This document shows, piece by piece, positions 51,567-59,463 of a stretch of DNA of 64,000 nucleotides. Numbering within the stretch: position 1 is the stretch's first letter; the number at the start of each line of letters is the position of its first letter. The position numbers and the translations under genes are program-made. The notes beneath the pieces are model-generated. The model ran no database searches. It was not told the DNA's origin and was given only the letters and a program-made list of their open reading frames with translations. Location: contig NZ_OCMT01000002.1 in assembly GCF_900215335.1 (NCBI RefSeq), positions 310,001 to 374,000 of the forward strand, in the 5' to 3' direction. Origin of the DNA: Pedobacter xixiisoli (lineage in GTDB: Bacteria > Bacteroidota > Bacteroidia > Sphingobacteriales > Sphingobacteriaceae).

Positions 51567-54500
51567 TAAAAGTTAACATTTAAACCGAATATTACCGATC
51601 TACTTCTTGGATATGCAGAATAATCAACGCCTGGTGTTAAGCCAGTGCTTCTTCTAGTTGATACTTCTGGATCGTAACCCGAATAGTTAGTTAAAACAAA
51701 TACGTTATTAACAGATGAGTAAAATCTTACTTTTTTCAAGCGGATTTTATTAGTGATGCTTGATGGGAGTGTATAACCTAAAGTTACTGTAGAAAGTCTT
51801 AAGAAAGAACCGTCTTCTATTGCCCAATCAGAGATTACGTAATTAGTATAAGGAGACCACAAAGTAGTATTGGCATTTAATGCAGTTAATTCTGCCATAT
51901 CATTACTAATTGTACCGTCGGCACGTAGATTAGTCCATCTACTTCCAGAAGCCATATCGCTAGTTAGATTTCTATAGCTGGTATTTCCTGTAGAAGTATA
52001 TTCGATTTTGTTAGCATTGTAAACATCATTACCGTAGCTCCAGTTGAAATAAGTTGCAAAATCAAAATCGAATAAACGACCAGTTAAAGCAAAACCACCT
52101 GTATGTTTTGGTAATGCATTACCAATAATTTCTCTATCACTAGTATTTACTACGCCATCTCCATTAAGATCAACCAATTTGTGCTGACCTGGTCTGATGT
52201 TACCAACCACAGCACTAGAGCTAGGCACTCCTGTTTTTAAGGTCCAAGTAGAACCATTTACGCCAGAAAAATCAGATACTTCATATCTACCTGCATTTCT
52301 ATAACCGTAAATTTGACCTAGAGACATTCCTGGTAAAACTTTATAATCTTCTCCAATTGCGGTAGATGCCCAACCAGAAGTACCGTTGATGTTTTGTATT
52401 GCACCTAGTGATACTACTTTGTTTCTATTAAACGAGATATTAGCATTAATTCCTAAATCAAAGTTTTTCTTTTGTATTGCTCTATAGTTAACTCCAAATT
52501 CTAACCCTTTATTTTGTGTTTCGCCAATGTTTCTATATTGAGAATCATAGCCTACACCAGTAATTGGATAAAGAATTAATAAATCTTTGGTGTTATTCAA
52601 ATAAACGTCTGCTGTAGCGGTAACCTTAGAGTTAAATAAGGCGAAATCTAATCCAATATTACGAGATACTGTAGTTTCCCATTTCAAATCTGGATTGAAC
52701 ATAATTTTGCCTAAAGACCAGAAGTTACTTGCACCATTGATCCAAGAGGTAGTAGAGTTTGAATAAGCTTGTAAAATTTGTCCTGTAGGGATGTTATTGT
52801 TACCAGAAGCACCATAACTTGCTCTCAATTTCAAATCAGATAACCAAGACTTGGTACCAGACATAAAATCTTCTTGAATGATTCTCCAAGCCCCTGATAC
52901 AGAAGGAAAATATCCCCATTGGTTACCCGGTGCGAACTTCGAAGACCCATCTGCCCTAAAAGCAACACTTAACAAGTATTTACCTTTATAATCATAGTTT
53001 GCTCTACCGAAAAATGAAAGTAGCTTATCATCTTGAGCAAAGGCATTATCAACTGAAAATGGAGTTCCCAACGTAGTGAAGTGGCGAGTATCATCAAAAC
53101 TAAAATTTGATGGGAAACCATGAACCACGTTAGTTAAAGTAGAGTTTTCAACTTTTAAATACTCTTGACCCAATAATGCTGTAAGGTTGTGGTTACTAGG
53201 TAAAATCTTCTTAAAATTATAGTTTAACGTATTTGTGCTTCTCAAAGAAACTCGATTAGAATTTGCAATAGTTAAAGCAGGCATTCCTTGATTCAATACA
53301 CTTGGTACATTTCTAACATAATAGGTAGTAAGCCCATAAAAACGATCGTTTGTATTGTTCCCTACTTCGTAACCAATATCAGATCTAAATTTTAAATCAT
53401 CCATGATGTCATAAGTTAACGCACCTGTAAAAGTATATAGCTTACGAGTAATCAATTGATCGTTATCTGTAATAGCAGTTGTTGGAGTATATAAGTTAAA
53501 GTCGTCTTCTATGTTATCTCCAGTAGTTAATCCGGGTACTGAAAAAGGAGGATACAAAACCGCATACTTTAAACGAGAATCAGCAGAAGAAACTTCTTTG
53601 GTTTCGTTAGCCCCACCACCGTTAATTTTGGTATCAGAATAACGTAAACCTAAATCAAGTGATAAGCTCTTATAAATTTTGTGATTTAATTTAAAGTTAA
53701 TGTTTTGACGTTGAAAGCCAGATGACATCATAATAGCTCTATCTTTTGCAAAGTTGTGGCTCAAACTATATTTAGTTTTATCGCTCCCGCCCATAATGCT
53801 CAAGTTGCTATTGATTGTGTTACCTCTACGACCAAACACAATATCTTGCCAATCATTCGAAGCAATATTGTTGTATAGATCCATATCTTCAAAAGCACCA
53901 AAATAATCGGTATAACCTGGCAAAGAAGTAGCTGTAGCAGATGCAATTAGTTTTTCGTGCTCATATTGCCACAAAACATAATCTGCTGGAGATAATACAT
54001 CTAAAGTATTGGCAATTTTTCTGAAACCACCAAATAAGTTATAAGAGATGCTTGTTTTACTGTCTCTAGAGCTTTTGGTCGTTACCAATATTACGCCATT
54101 TGCACCTCTAGAACCGTAAATAGCAGTAGACGAAGCATCTTTTAAGATATCGATGCTTTCAATATCCTGCGGAGCGATGTCAGAGATAGTGTTTACAGGA
54201 AATCCATCAACAATATATAATGGCTCATTACTTTGTGTAATAGAAGAGCCGCCCCTTACTCTAACGTTAATTTCGGCATCTGGAGAACCTTCTGTTGTAG
54301 CAATGTTTACCCCCGCAACCCGACCTTGAATAGCTTCTAAGGCAGATGACACGGGAGCGGCTGCTATAGTAGCAGCACCTACAGAAGAAACTGCACCTGT
54401 GATTGCTTCACGTTTAACAGTTCCGTAACCGATGTTTACAATTTTAACTTCGTTAAGTGTAGTTGCACTTTCTTCTAAAGCAGCGTTTACTTGGCTTTTA

Positions 54501-54763
54501 GTACCCACCGTTTCCTCTAAATTATTGAAGCCAATAGAGTTGAATACTAAAATTACACTTCCAGTAGATGGAACCGAAATTTTGTAGATACCATTAGCAT
54601 CCGTAGATACGGCATTTTTTGTTCCTTTAATTGTTACGGCAACACCAGGAATTGGAGATCCGGTAGCCTTTTCGGTTACCTTTCCTGTTACTGACCTCGT
54701 TTGCGCTTGAACCAGCTGAATGCCAATAGCCAATACACAAAAAAACAGCAAGATTTTTTTCAT
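51566..54763 (-). CDS. SusC/RagA-family TonB-dependent transporter
   Basis: A 1065-residue outer-membrane importer, first gene of the pectin locus. Signal peptide about 1-20 (MKKILLFFCVLAIGIQLVQA). A carboxypeptidase-regulatory-like domain is at about 25-98 (VTGKVTEKATGSPIPGVAVT), then a TonB-box-like segment (EVKIVNIGYG), the plug (ALEAIQGRVAGVNIATTEGS; IYGSRGANGVILVTTK) and the barrel ending RSRSVIFGLNVNF. With SusD it takes oligogalacturonides or rhamnogalacturonan fragments into the periplasm in a TonB-dependent way. The upstream region shared with the LacI gene carries two overlapping operator-like sites. Confidence 0.96.
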   Translation of the reverse strand: MKKILLFFCVLAIGIQLVQAQTRSVTGKVTEKATGSPIPGVAVTIKGTKNAVSTDANGIYKISVPSTGSVILVFNSIGFNNLEETVGTKSQVNAALEESATTLNEVKIVNIGYGTVKREAITGAVSSVGAATIAAAPVSSALEAIQGRVAGVNIATTEGSPDAEINVRVRGGSSITQSNEPLYIVDGFPVNTISDIAPQDIESIDILKDASSTAIYGSRGANGVILVTTKSSRDSKTSISYNLFGGFRKIANTLDVLSPADYVLWQYEHEKLIASATATSLPGYTDYFGAFEDMDLYNNIASNDWQDIVFGRRGNTINSNLSIMGGSDKTKYSLSHNFAKDRAIMMSSGFQRQNINFKLNHKIYKSLSLDLGLRYSDTKINGGGANETKEVSSADSRLKYAVLYPPFSVPGLTTGDNIEDDFNLYTPTTAITDNDQLITRKLYTFTGALTYDIMDDLKFRSDIGYEVGNNTNDRFYGLTTYYVRNVPSVLNQGMPALTIANSNRVSLRSTNTLNYNFKKILPSNHNLTALLGQEYLKVENSTLTNVVHGFPSNFSFDDTRHFTTLGTPFSVDNAFAQDDKLLSFFGRANYDYKGKYLLSVAFRADGSSKFAPGNQWGYFPSVSGAWRIIQEDFMSGTKSWLSDLKLRASYGASGNNNIPTGQILQAYSNSTTSWINGASNFWSLGKIMFNPDLKWETTVSRNIGLDFALFNSKVTATADVYLNNTKDLLILYPITGVGYDSQYRNIGETQNKGLEFGVNYRAIQKKNFDLGINANISFNRNKVVSLGAIQNINGTSGWASTAIGEDYKVLPGMSLGQIYGYRNAGRYEVSDFSGVNGSTWTLKTGVPSSSAVVGNIRPGQHKLVDLNGDGVVNTSDREIIGNALPKHTGGFALTGRLFDFDFATYFNWSYGNDVYNANKIEYTSTGNTSYRNLTSDMASGSRWTNLRADGTISNDMAELTALNANTTLWSPYTNYVISDWAIEDGSFLRLSTVTLGYTLPSSITNKIRLKKVRFYSSVNNVFVLTNYSGYDPEVSTRRSTGLTPGVDYSAYPRSRSVIFGLNVNF

Positions 54764-54869
54764 ACAATATGGTTAAATTTGGTTATATGCAGATGGGTTT
54801 TTAGACCATCCATTAACAATTCTACAATGTTTTTTTAAGATATGGAGTTAATGGCGTCTTATAAATTTA

Positions 54870-54895
54870 TGCAATCGTTCCCGATAACGTTGCCA
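54870..54895. promoter_or_regulatory. Two overlapping LacI-type operators in the SusC/LacI divergent region
   Basis: TGCAATCGTTCCCG (54870-54883) and CGATAACGTTGCCA (54882-54895) each match the 14-bp consensus TGnnAnCGnTnnCA at all but one terminal position and together form a larger palindrome GCAATCGTT...AACGTTGC. Positioned about 110 bp from the SusC start and 100 bp from the LacI start, they could serve both promoters. A consensus copy lies at 37207-37220. Confidence 0.65.
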
Positions 54896-54940
54896 AACTC
54901 ATGTAAAAATTATATCTTTAATACTATGGATAAATAGTGC

Positions 54941-54948
54941 TATTTTTG
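54941..54948 (+). promoter_or_regulatory. -7 element TATTTTTG for the LacI gene
   Basis: Exact TAnnTTTG match 49 bp upstream of the ATG at 54997. No TTG at the usual -33 spacing. Confidence 0.4.
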
Positions 54949-54996
54949 AAGAACACTTTTAAGATAGCCAGCTACCTAATTATACTCGTTTATTAT

Positions 54997-56007
54997 ATGT
55001 TTGAGCCCGTTACCATTAAAGATATTGCTAAAGCACTTGGACTTTCTACTTCTACTGTTTCAAGAGCTTTAAGGGATACTTACGAAATAAGTCCAGCGAC
55101 TAAAAAACTGGTAACAGATTATGCAAAAGAAATAGGCTACAAACCTAATCCAATTGCCTTAAGCTTAAAAGAACGCAGAAGTAAATCTATTGGTGTGGTA
55201 GTAAGTGAAGTGGCGAACAGTTATTTTTCTCAAGCAGTAAACGGCATCGAATCTATTGCCTACGATAAAGGTTATCATGTCATCATCTCTCAAACGCACG
55301 AATCTTACGAACGCGAAGTAATTAACGTTAACCACCTAGCTTCTAGATCCGTAGACGGACTACTCATTTCATTATCTTCGCAAACTGAAGATGTTTCTCA
55401 CATTAAATCGCTACATGATAAAGGCATGCCCATTGTTTTCTTTGATCGCGTAGCGGATGAGATCATTACAGACAAAGTAATAGCAGACAATGAAAAAGGT
55501 GCCTACAATGCTACGGTGCACCTTATCAAATCTGGTTACAAAAAAATAGCGCATTTAACTAGCTCTAGCCACCTTTCTATCAGTATTGAGCGCTTAACTG
55601 GCTACAAAAAGGCTTTGGCCGATCACGGAATCGCTTTTAGAGAAGACTATGTTAAGTTTTGCCCACATGGAGGCATGTTATACGAGGAAACTGAAACTGC
55701 AATTAAACAATTGGTAGCTTTAAAAGACAAACCAGATGCAATTTTTGTAGCTGGCGATAGATTAAGTACAGGTTGTTTAAGTGTGTTCAAAAACTTAAAT
55801 ATAGAAGTACCAAAAGATATGGCGATTGCTGGGTTTAGTAATTCTGATGTACTGGATTTATTTAATCCTTCACTAACTTCTGTTAGGCAGCCAGCTTACG
55901 AGATTGGTCAGCTAGCTACAGAAATGCTTTTACGACTTATTGAAGCAAAATATCCTATCGAAGAATTCGAGAAAAAAGTATTAGATACGAGTTTATTTGT
56001 AAGGTAG
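54997..56007 (+). CDS. LacI-family transcriptional regulator of the pectin locus
   Basis: A 336-residue DNA-binding protein. The ATG at 54997 starts MFEPVTIKDIAKALGLSTST, placing the helix-turn-helix at residues 6-25 as is usual; the GTG at 54937 would add a hydrophobic 20-residue leader and is rejected. The hinge helix (PNPIALSLKERRSKSIGVVV) and periplasmic-binding-like effector domain follow (SYFSQAVNGIESIA; VDGLLISLSSQ; VFFDRVADEI; AHLTSSSHLSISIERLTGY; AIFVAGDRLSTGCL; SLTSVRQPAYEIGQLA). It probably represses the locus until a pectin-derived sugar binds. It uses a LacI regulator where many Bacteroidota loci use a hybrid two-component system. Confidence 0.93.
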   Translation: MFEPVTIKDIAKALGLSTSTVSRALRDTYEISPATKKLVTDYAKEIGYKPNPIALSLKERRSKSIGVVVSEVANSYFSQAVNGIESIAYDKGYHVIISQTHESYEREVINVNHLASRSVDGLLISLSSQTEDVSHIKSLHDKGMPIVFFDRVADEIITDKVIADNEKGAYNATVHLIKSGYKKIAHLTSSSHLSISIERLTGYKKALADHGIAFREDYVKFCPHGGMLYEETETAIKQLVALKDKPDAIFVAGDRLSTGCLSVFKNLNIEVPKDMAIAGFSNSDVLDLFNPSLTSVRQPAYEIGQLATEMLLRLIEAKYPIEEFEKKVLDTSLFVR

Positions 56008-56436
56008 TTAGTGAGGCAGTTTGTAAGCCTGTCTAGCCAATAACTTCCAATCTTTACCCTGTTTTTGCCAAACCAGCATAATGCCAATATGCACTTCGCC
56101 TGGTTTGCCACCATCGTTAGTTGTTGCGTGTAACTCATGACGTACAACACCTGTTTTGCCAGTAACTTTTACAGTTTGGTTTTTCAACTCAATAGTTACA
56201 AAGTCTGATTTACCGCTAGCAATAGTTTCTACAAATGTTGCTTTGTCTTCTACTTTTCCACCAGAGTGCCCATAGCTTAAATCATCGGCTGCAACTTCTT
56301 CCAAAGCTTTTCTTTCTCCGCTAATCATAGCATTTTTTAGCTTTTCTACCGCGGCTGTTAAGCTCTGCTCCTCTTTATTTTGTGCGTATAACATTGTTGA
56401 TGACATCAGCAATAAAGCCAGAATTATTTTTTTCAT
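56008..56436 (-). CDS. Exported SnoaL-like/DUF4440 protein
   Basis: A 142-residue protein with a signal peptide (about 1-18, MLYAQ). The NTF2-like cone fold pattern is visible: an N-terminal helix (EEQSLTAAVEKLKNAMISGE), AADDLSYGHSGGKVEDKATF, and strands GVVRHELHATTNDGGKPGEVHIGIMLVW ending WKLLARQAYKL, as in the nuclear-transport-factor-2/DUF4440 family. Such proteins may be enzymes or binding proteins; exported ones are mostly uncharacterised. The stop codon abuts the LacI stop with no gap (convergent TAG|TTA). Link to pectin use is only by position. Confidence 0.75.
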   Translation of the reverse strand: MKKIILALLLMSSTMLYAQNKEEQSLTAAVEKLKNAMISGERKALEEVAADDLSYGHSGGKVEDKATFVETIASGKSDFVTIELKNQTVKVTGKTGVVRHELHATTNDGGKPGEVHIGIMLVWQKQGKDWKLLARQAYKLPH

Positions 56437-56454
56437 TCTAAATCAAGTGAAAAA

Positions 56455-56495
56455 CAAAAAGGGATAGCCAGCAAAAGTGTGCCGCATATCCCTTT
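56455..56495 (-). terminator. Terminator of mscL
   Basis: AAAGGGATA / TATCCCTTT with a 20-nt loop, followed on the minus strand by CCCTTTTTG..TTTT; 9 bp past the mscL stop. Confidence 0.75.
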
Positions 56496-56503
56496 CTAAT
56501 CGA

Positions 56504-56890
56504 TTATTTATTTTTTAGTAAATCTCTAATTTCAGTAAGCAAGATTTCTTCTTTAGTAGGAACAGGTGCAGCAGCAGGTTTCGCTTCTTCCTTTTTCTTC
56601 ATTTTATTTACAACCCTTATAATGATAAAAAGTACTAGCGCTACAATAATGAAAGTAATAACTTGAGATAGGAAGTTACCATATTTAATTGCTGTTCCTG
56701 GAATGGTTAACGCACTTAGGTTATCTAAATTAGCAGCTTTCAAAGCTGGAGCCAAAACTGCTGGTGTAATTACATCTTCTACCAATGAAGAAACAATTTT
56801 ACCAAACGCAGCACCGATAATTACGCCGACAGCTAAATCTATCACATTACCTTTGACCGCAAAATCTCTGAATTCTTTTACAAATCCCAT
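56504..56890 (-). CDS. mscL: Large-conductance mechanosensitive channel
   Basis: Opens under membrane tension to release solutes during hypo-osmotic shock. It has 128 residues, the usual length. The N-terminal amphipathic helix and TM1 carry the family signature GFVKEFRDFAVKGNVIDLAV and GVIIGAAFGKIVSSLVEDVI. A short periplasmic loop, TM2 (FLSQVITFIIVALVLFIII) and a charged C-terminal helix (EEILLTEIRDLLKNK) follow. Monocistronic. Confidence 0.97.
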   Translation of the reverse strand: MGFVKEFRDFAVKGNVIDLAVGVIIGAAFGKIVSSLVEDVITPAVLAPALKAANLDNLSALTIPGTAIKYGNFLSQVITFIIVALVLFIIIRVVNKMKKKEEAKPAAAPVPTKEEILLTEIRDLLKNK

Positions 56891-56993
56891 ATAAATGTTG
56901 TTTTTAGTTTAAAATAAAATTTTAGTTACTGTAAACTTAGTCAAAAGATGATGAATTAATCAAATTAACCAACAAAATTATAAACCATTTGTT

Positions 56994-57001
56994 TATTTTT
57001 G
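56994..57001 (+). promoter_or_regulatory. -7 element TATTTTTG for rpoN
   Basis: Exact TAnnTTTG match ending 21 bp before the ATG at 57023, a distance that would give a very short leader. Confidence 0.5.
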
Positions 57002-57022
57002 AAAACTCGTTTAATTCCATTT

Positions 57023-58498
57023 ATGTTAAAACAACATCTTCAACAAAAGCTATTACAGAAATTATCTCCTCAACAAATCCAATTTATCAAATTGTTGCAG
57101 GTTCCAACGGTAGCTTTAGATACACGCATAAAAGAGGAATTAGAAGAAAATCCAGCTCTGGAAGATTCTAGTTTGATGACCTTGGAAGAACCTAAGGGCG
57201 AATATGACGATCTCAACGATGATAAAGATGATTTCGATAGTGAGCGTGGTGAAGAAACTGGCATGGATGAATTTAATGTAGATGATTATTTACAAGACGA
57301 TTCTACCAATGACTATAGCACTTCTTACAGCAATGGCGATGACGATGAAGAGAAGAAAGAAACACCAATAGCCATTGAAACCACTTTTTTTGAAAGTTTG
57401 CAGCAGCAGCTAGATCTACTTCCTCTGTCTGACCAAGATTTTGTAGTTGGTAGACAAATCATCGGTAGTTTAGATGACGATGGCTATTTACGCAGACCTA
57501 TCACTTCGATGATTGATGATCTAGCTTTTTCTCAAAATGTATTGGTTGAGGAAGAAGACGTTTTGGAAATGTTAAAACTGATCCAAAGTTTTGACCCGCC
57601 GGGAATTGCTGCGAGAGACCTACAAGAATGTCTTGCTTTGCAGTTAAGAAGAAAAGACGCTACAAATCCGCTAATTAAAAAAGCAATTGAAATTGTAGAA
57701 TTCCATTTAGATGAATTTACCCGTAAACACTACGATAAACTAGAAAGAGCCGTTGGCTTAAATAGTGAAGAATTAAAGGAGGTAGTAGCCGAAATCCTAC
57801 GTTTAAACCCTAAACCTGGAGACTCTAACCAAGTAACTACCAAGCAAATGCAAATCATTCCTGATTTCCATATCAGCAATAACGATAGCACCTTGGTACT
57901 TACCTTAAACGCAAGAAATGCGCCCGAACTACGTGTAAGTCGCTCTTACATGGATATGTTTGACCATTATGATAAAGCTTCCCAAAAAGATAAAAAAATG
58001 AAGGAAGCGGTACAGTTTGTGAAACAAAAACTTGACTCTGCAAAATGGTTTATCGATGCGATTAAACAAAGACAGCAAACTTTGTTAAAAACAATGAATG
58101 CCATTATGCATTATCAGTACGAATATTTCTTAACTGGAGACGAGCGTAAGTTGCGACCGATGATTTTGAAGGATATTGCTGATAAAATTGGGATGGATAT
58201 TTCTACAGTTTCTAGGGTAGCAAATTCAAAATATGTACAAACAGAATTCGGTACTTTCTTACTAAAATCTTTCTTCTCTGAAGCAATACAGACAGAGAGC
58301 GGTGAAGAGGTTTCTAATAAAGAAGTGAAAAAAATATTAGAGGATTGTATTGGTAAAGAAGATAAACGCAAGCCACTTGCCGACGAGCGTTTAACGGAAA
58401 TATTGAAGGAACACGGTTACAACATTGCCAGAAGAACGGTGGCAAAATATCGTGAGCAAATGAATATTCCTGTGGCGAGGTTAAGAAAAGAACTTTAG
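57023..58498 (+). CDS. rpoN: RNA polymerase sigma-54 factor
   Basis: Alternative sigma factor needing AAA+ enhancer-binding proteins. 491 residues from the ATG at 57023; the TTG at 56999 would include the promoter element. Region I is QQKLLQKLSPQQIQFIKLLQ and NPALE; an acidic region II is at about 55-115 (DDDEEKKE); the core-binding domain follows (ESLQQQLDLLPLSDQD; DGYLRRP; FDPPGIAARDLQECLALQLR). The DNA-binding part has MILKDIADKIGMDISTVSRV and the RpoN box ARRTVAKYRE near the end. The stop overlaps that of the convergent PorP/SprF gene. Confidence 0.97.
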   Translation: MLKQHLQQKLLQKLSPQQIQFIKLLQVPTVALDTRIKEELEENPALEDSSLMTLEEPKGEYDDLNDDKDDFDSERGEETGMDEFNVDDYLQDDSTNDYSTSYSNGDDDEEKKETPIAIETTFFESLQQQLDLLPLSDQDFVVGRQIIGSLDDDGYLRRPITSMIDDLAFSQNVLVEEEDVLEMLKLIQSFDPPGIAARDLQECLALQLRRKDATNPLIKKAIEIVEFHLDEFTRKHYDKLERAVGLNSEELKEVVAEILRLNPKPGDSNQVTTKQMQIIPDFHISNNDSTLVLTLNARNAPELRVSRSYMDMFDHYDKASQKDKKMKEAVQFVKQKLDSAKWFIDAIKQRQQTLLKTMNAIMHYQYEYFLTGDERKLRPMILKDIADKIGMDISTVSRVANSKYVQTEFGTFLLKSFFSEAIQTESGEEVSNKEVKKILEDCIGKEDKRKPLADERLTEILKEHGYNIARRTVAKYREQMNIPVARLRKEL

Positions 58499-59463
58499 AA
58501 TAAAACTCTTAGTGCTAATTCGTGAGAGCCTGATGAACTATTCCGAAGCTTAGAAGTGGTGTAATCGTAAGCATAATTTACGCCCACCATTTTAGCCACA
58601 TTAAAACCTATGTTTCCAAAAAACGCATCATTTTTACGATAACCACCACCTATCCAGAAATTGTTTCGATAGGCAAACTTCATACTCAGATCAAAAGCCT
58701 TCGGCAATGGATTTACAACCTTTAACATTACTGAAGGGGTGACCGAGAAATCATTATTGATCCAAAACTGGTATCCAGCAGCGACAAAATAATGTGCAAC
58801 TTCTTTTCCTACATTAAAATCTCCATCAAAAGCAATCTTGTTTTTAATGATTTGCTGCATTGAAGCTCCAACGTAAAAATTCGAGCCATAATAATACAAT
58901 CCAGCATTCAGGTCTGGTGTATACTTGTTAATTTGTGACGAAGTACCAACAACCCCGTCTCCTAGTTCTTCAAACACCAAAGACTGTCCATTTATTCCTA
59001 GCCTATTCGCTCCTACTCCTACCCCAACAGACAAGTTCGTTGTTTCTCCGATAGAAATATGATAAGCATAAGTCACATTTCCCGTTATTCTACTCAATGG
59101 CCCAGTTTTATCACTCAAAAACAAAGCACCGAAACTATGGTGCGACATCGAAGCACTGTAATCAAACATATCATCTTTAGTTTCTGGCTCTGTAACACCT
59201 AAATCGGCACCACGATAAGTAGCCAAATCGCCACCGAAAGAAACTGGAGTACTAAAACTAACATAACCAGTTTTTGGTGCACCTTCAAAACCTTGCCATT
59301 GCGTTCGCATTCCCAAGCGCAAATCCATGCCACTGTTAACCCCAGTTACCGCAGGGTTTAAAACCGACATATTTTGCAAATACTGCGAATAGTGAGGGCG
59401 TTGCTGAGCAGATGCATTGCATAAGATCAGTATAAGGCTAATAAAAACAATTACTTTCCTCAT
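58495..59463 (-). CDS. PorP/SprF-family type IX secretion-associated barrel protein
   Basis: A 322-residue outer-membrane protein; signal peptide about 1-19 (NASAQ). The N-terminus QRPHYSQYLQNMSVLNPAVT is the family hallmark, followed by RTQWQGFEGAPKTGYVSFST, HHSFGALFLSDKTGP and WIGGGYRKNDAFFGNIGF. It probably handles export or anchoring of the large type-B protein encoded just upstream, with which it overlaps by 4 bp (ATGA). It is the second such pair in the window, after 22620-24528. Convergent with rpoN; the stops overlap. Confidence 0.93.
   Translation of the reverse strand: MRKVIVFISLILILCNASAQQRPHYSQYLQNMSVLNPAVTGVNSGMDLRLGMRTQWQGFEGAPKTGYVSFSTPVSFGGDLATYRGADLGVTEPETKDDMFDYSASMSHHSFGALFLSDKTGPLSRITGNVTYAYHISIGETTNLSVGVGVGANRLGINGQSLVFEELGDGVVGTSSQINKYTPDLNAGLYYYGSNFYVGASMQQIIKNKIAFDGDFNVGKEVAHYFVAAGYQFWINNDFSVTPSVMLKVVNPLPKAFDLSMKFAYRNNFWIGGGYRKNDAFFGNIGFNVAKMVGVNYAYDYTTSKLRNSSSGSHELALRVLF

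Noticed and set aside
54937..54996. Upstream GTG start of the LacI regulator
   Set aside because: It would place 20 hydrophobic residues before the DNA-binding domain and include the -7 element.
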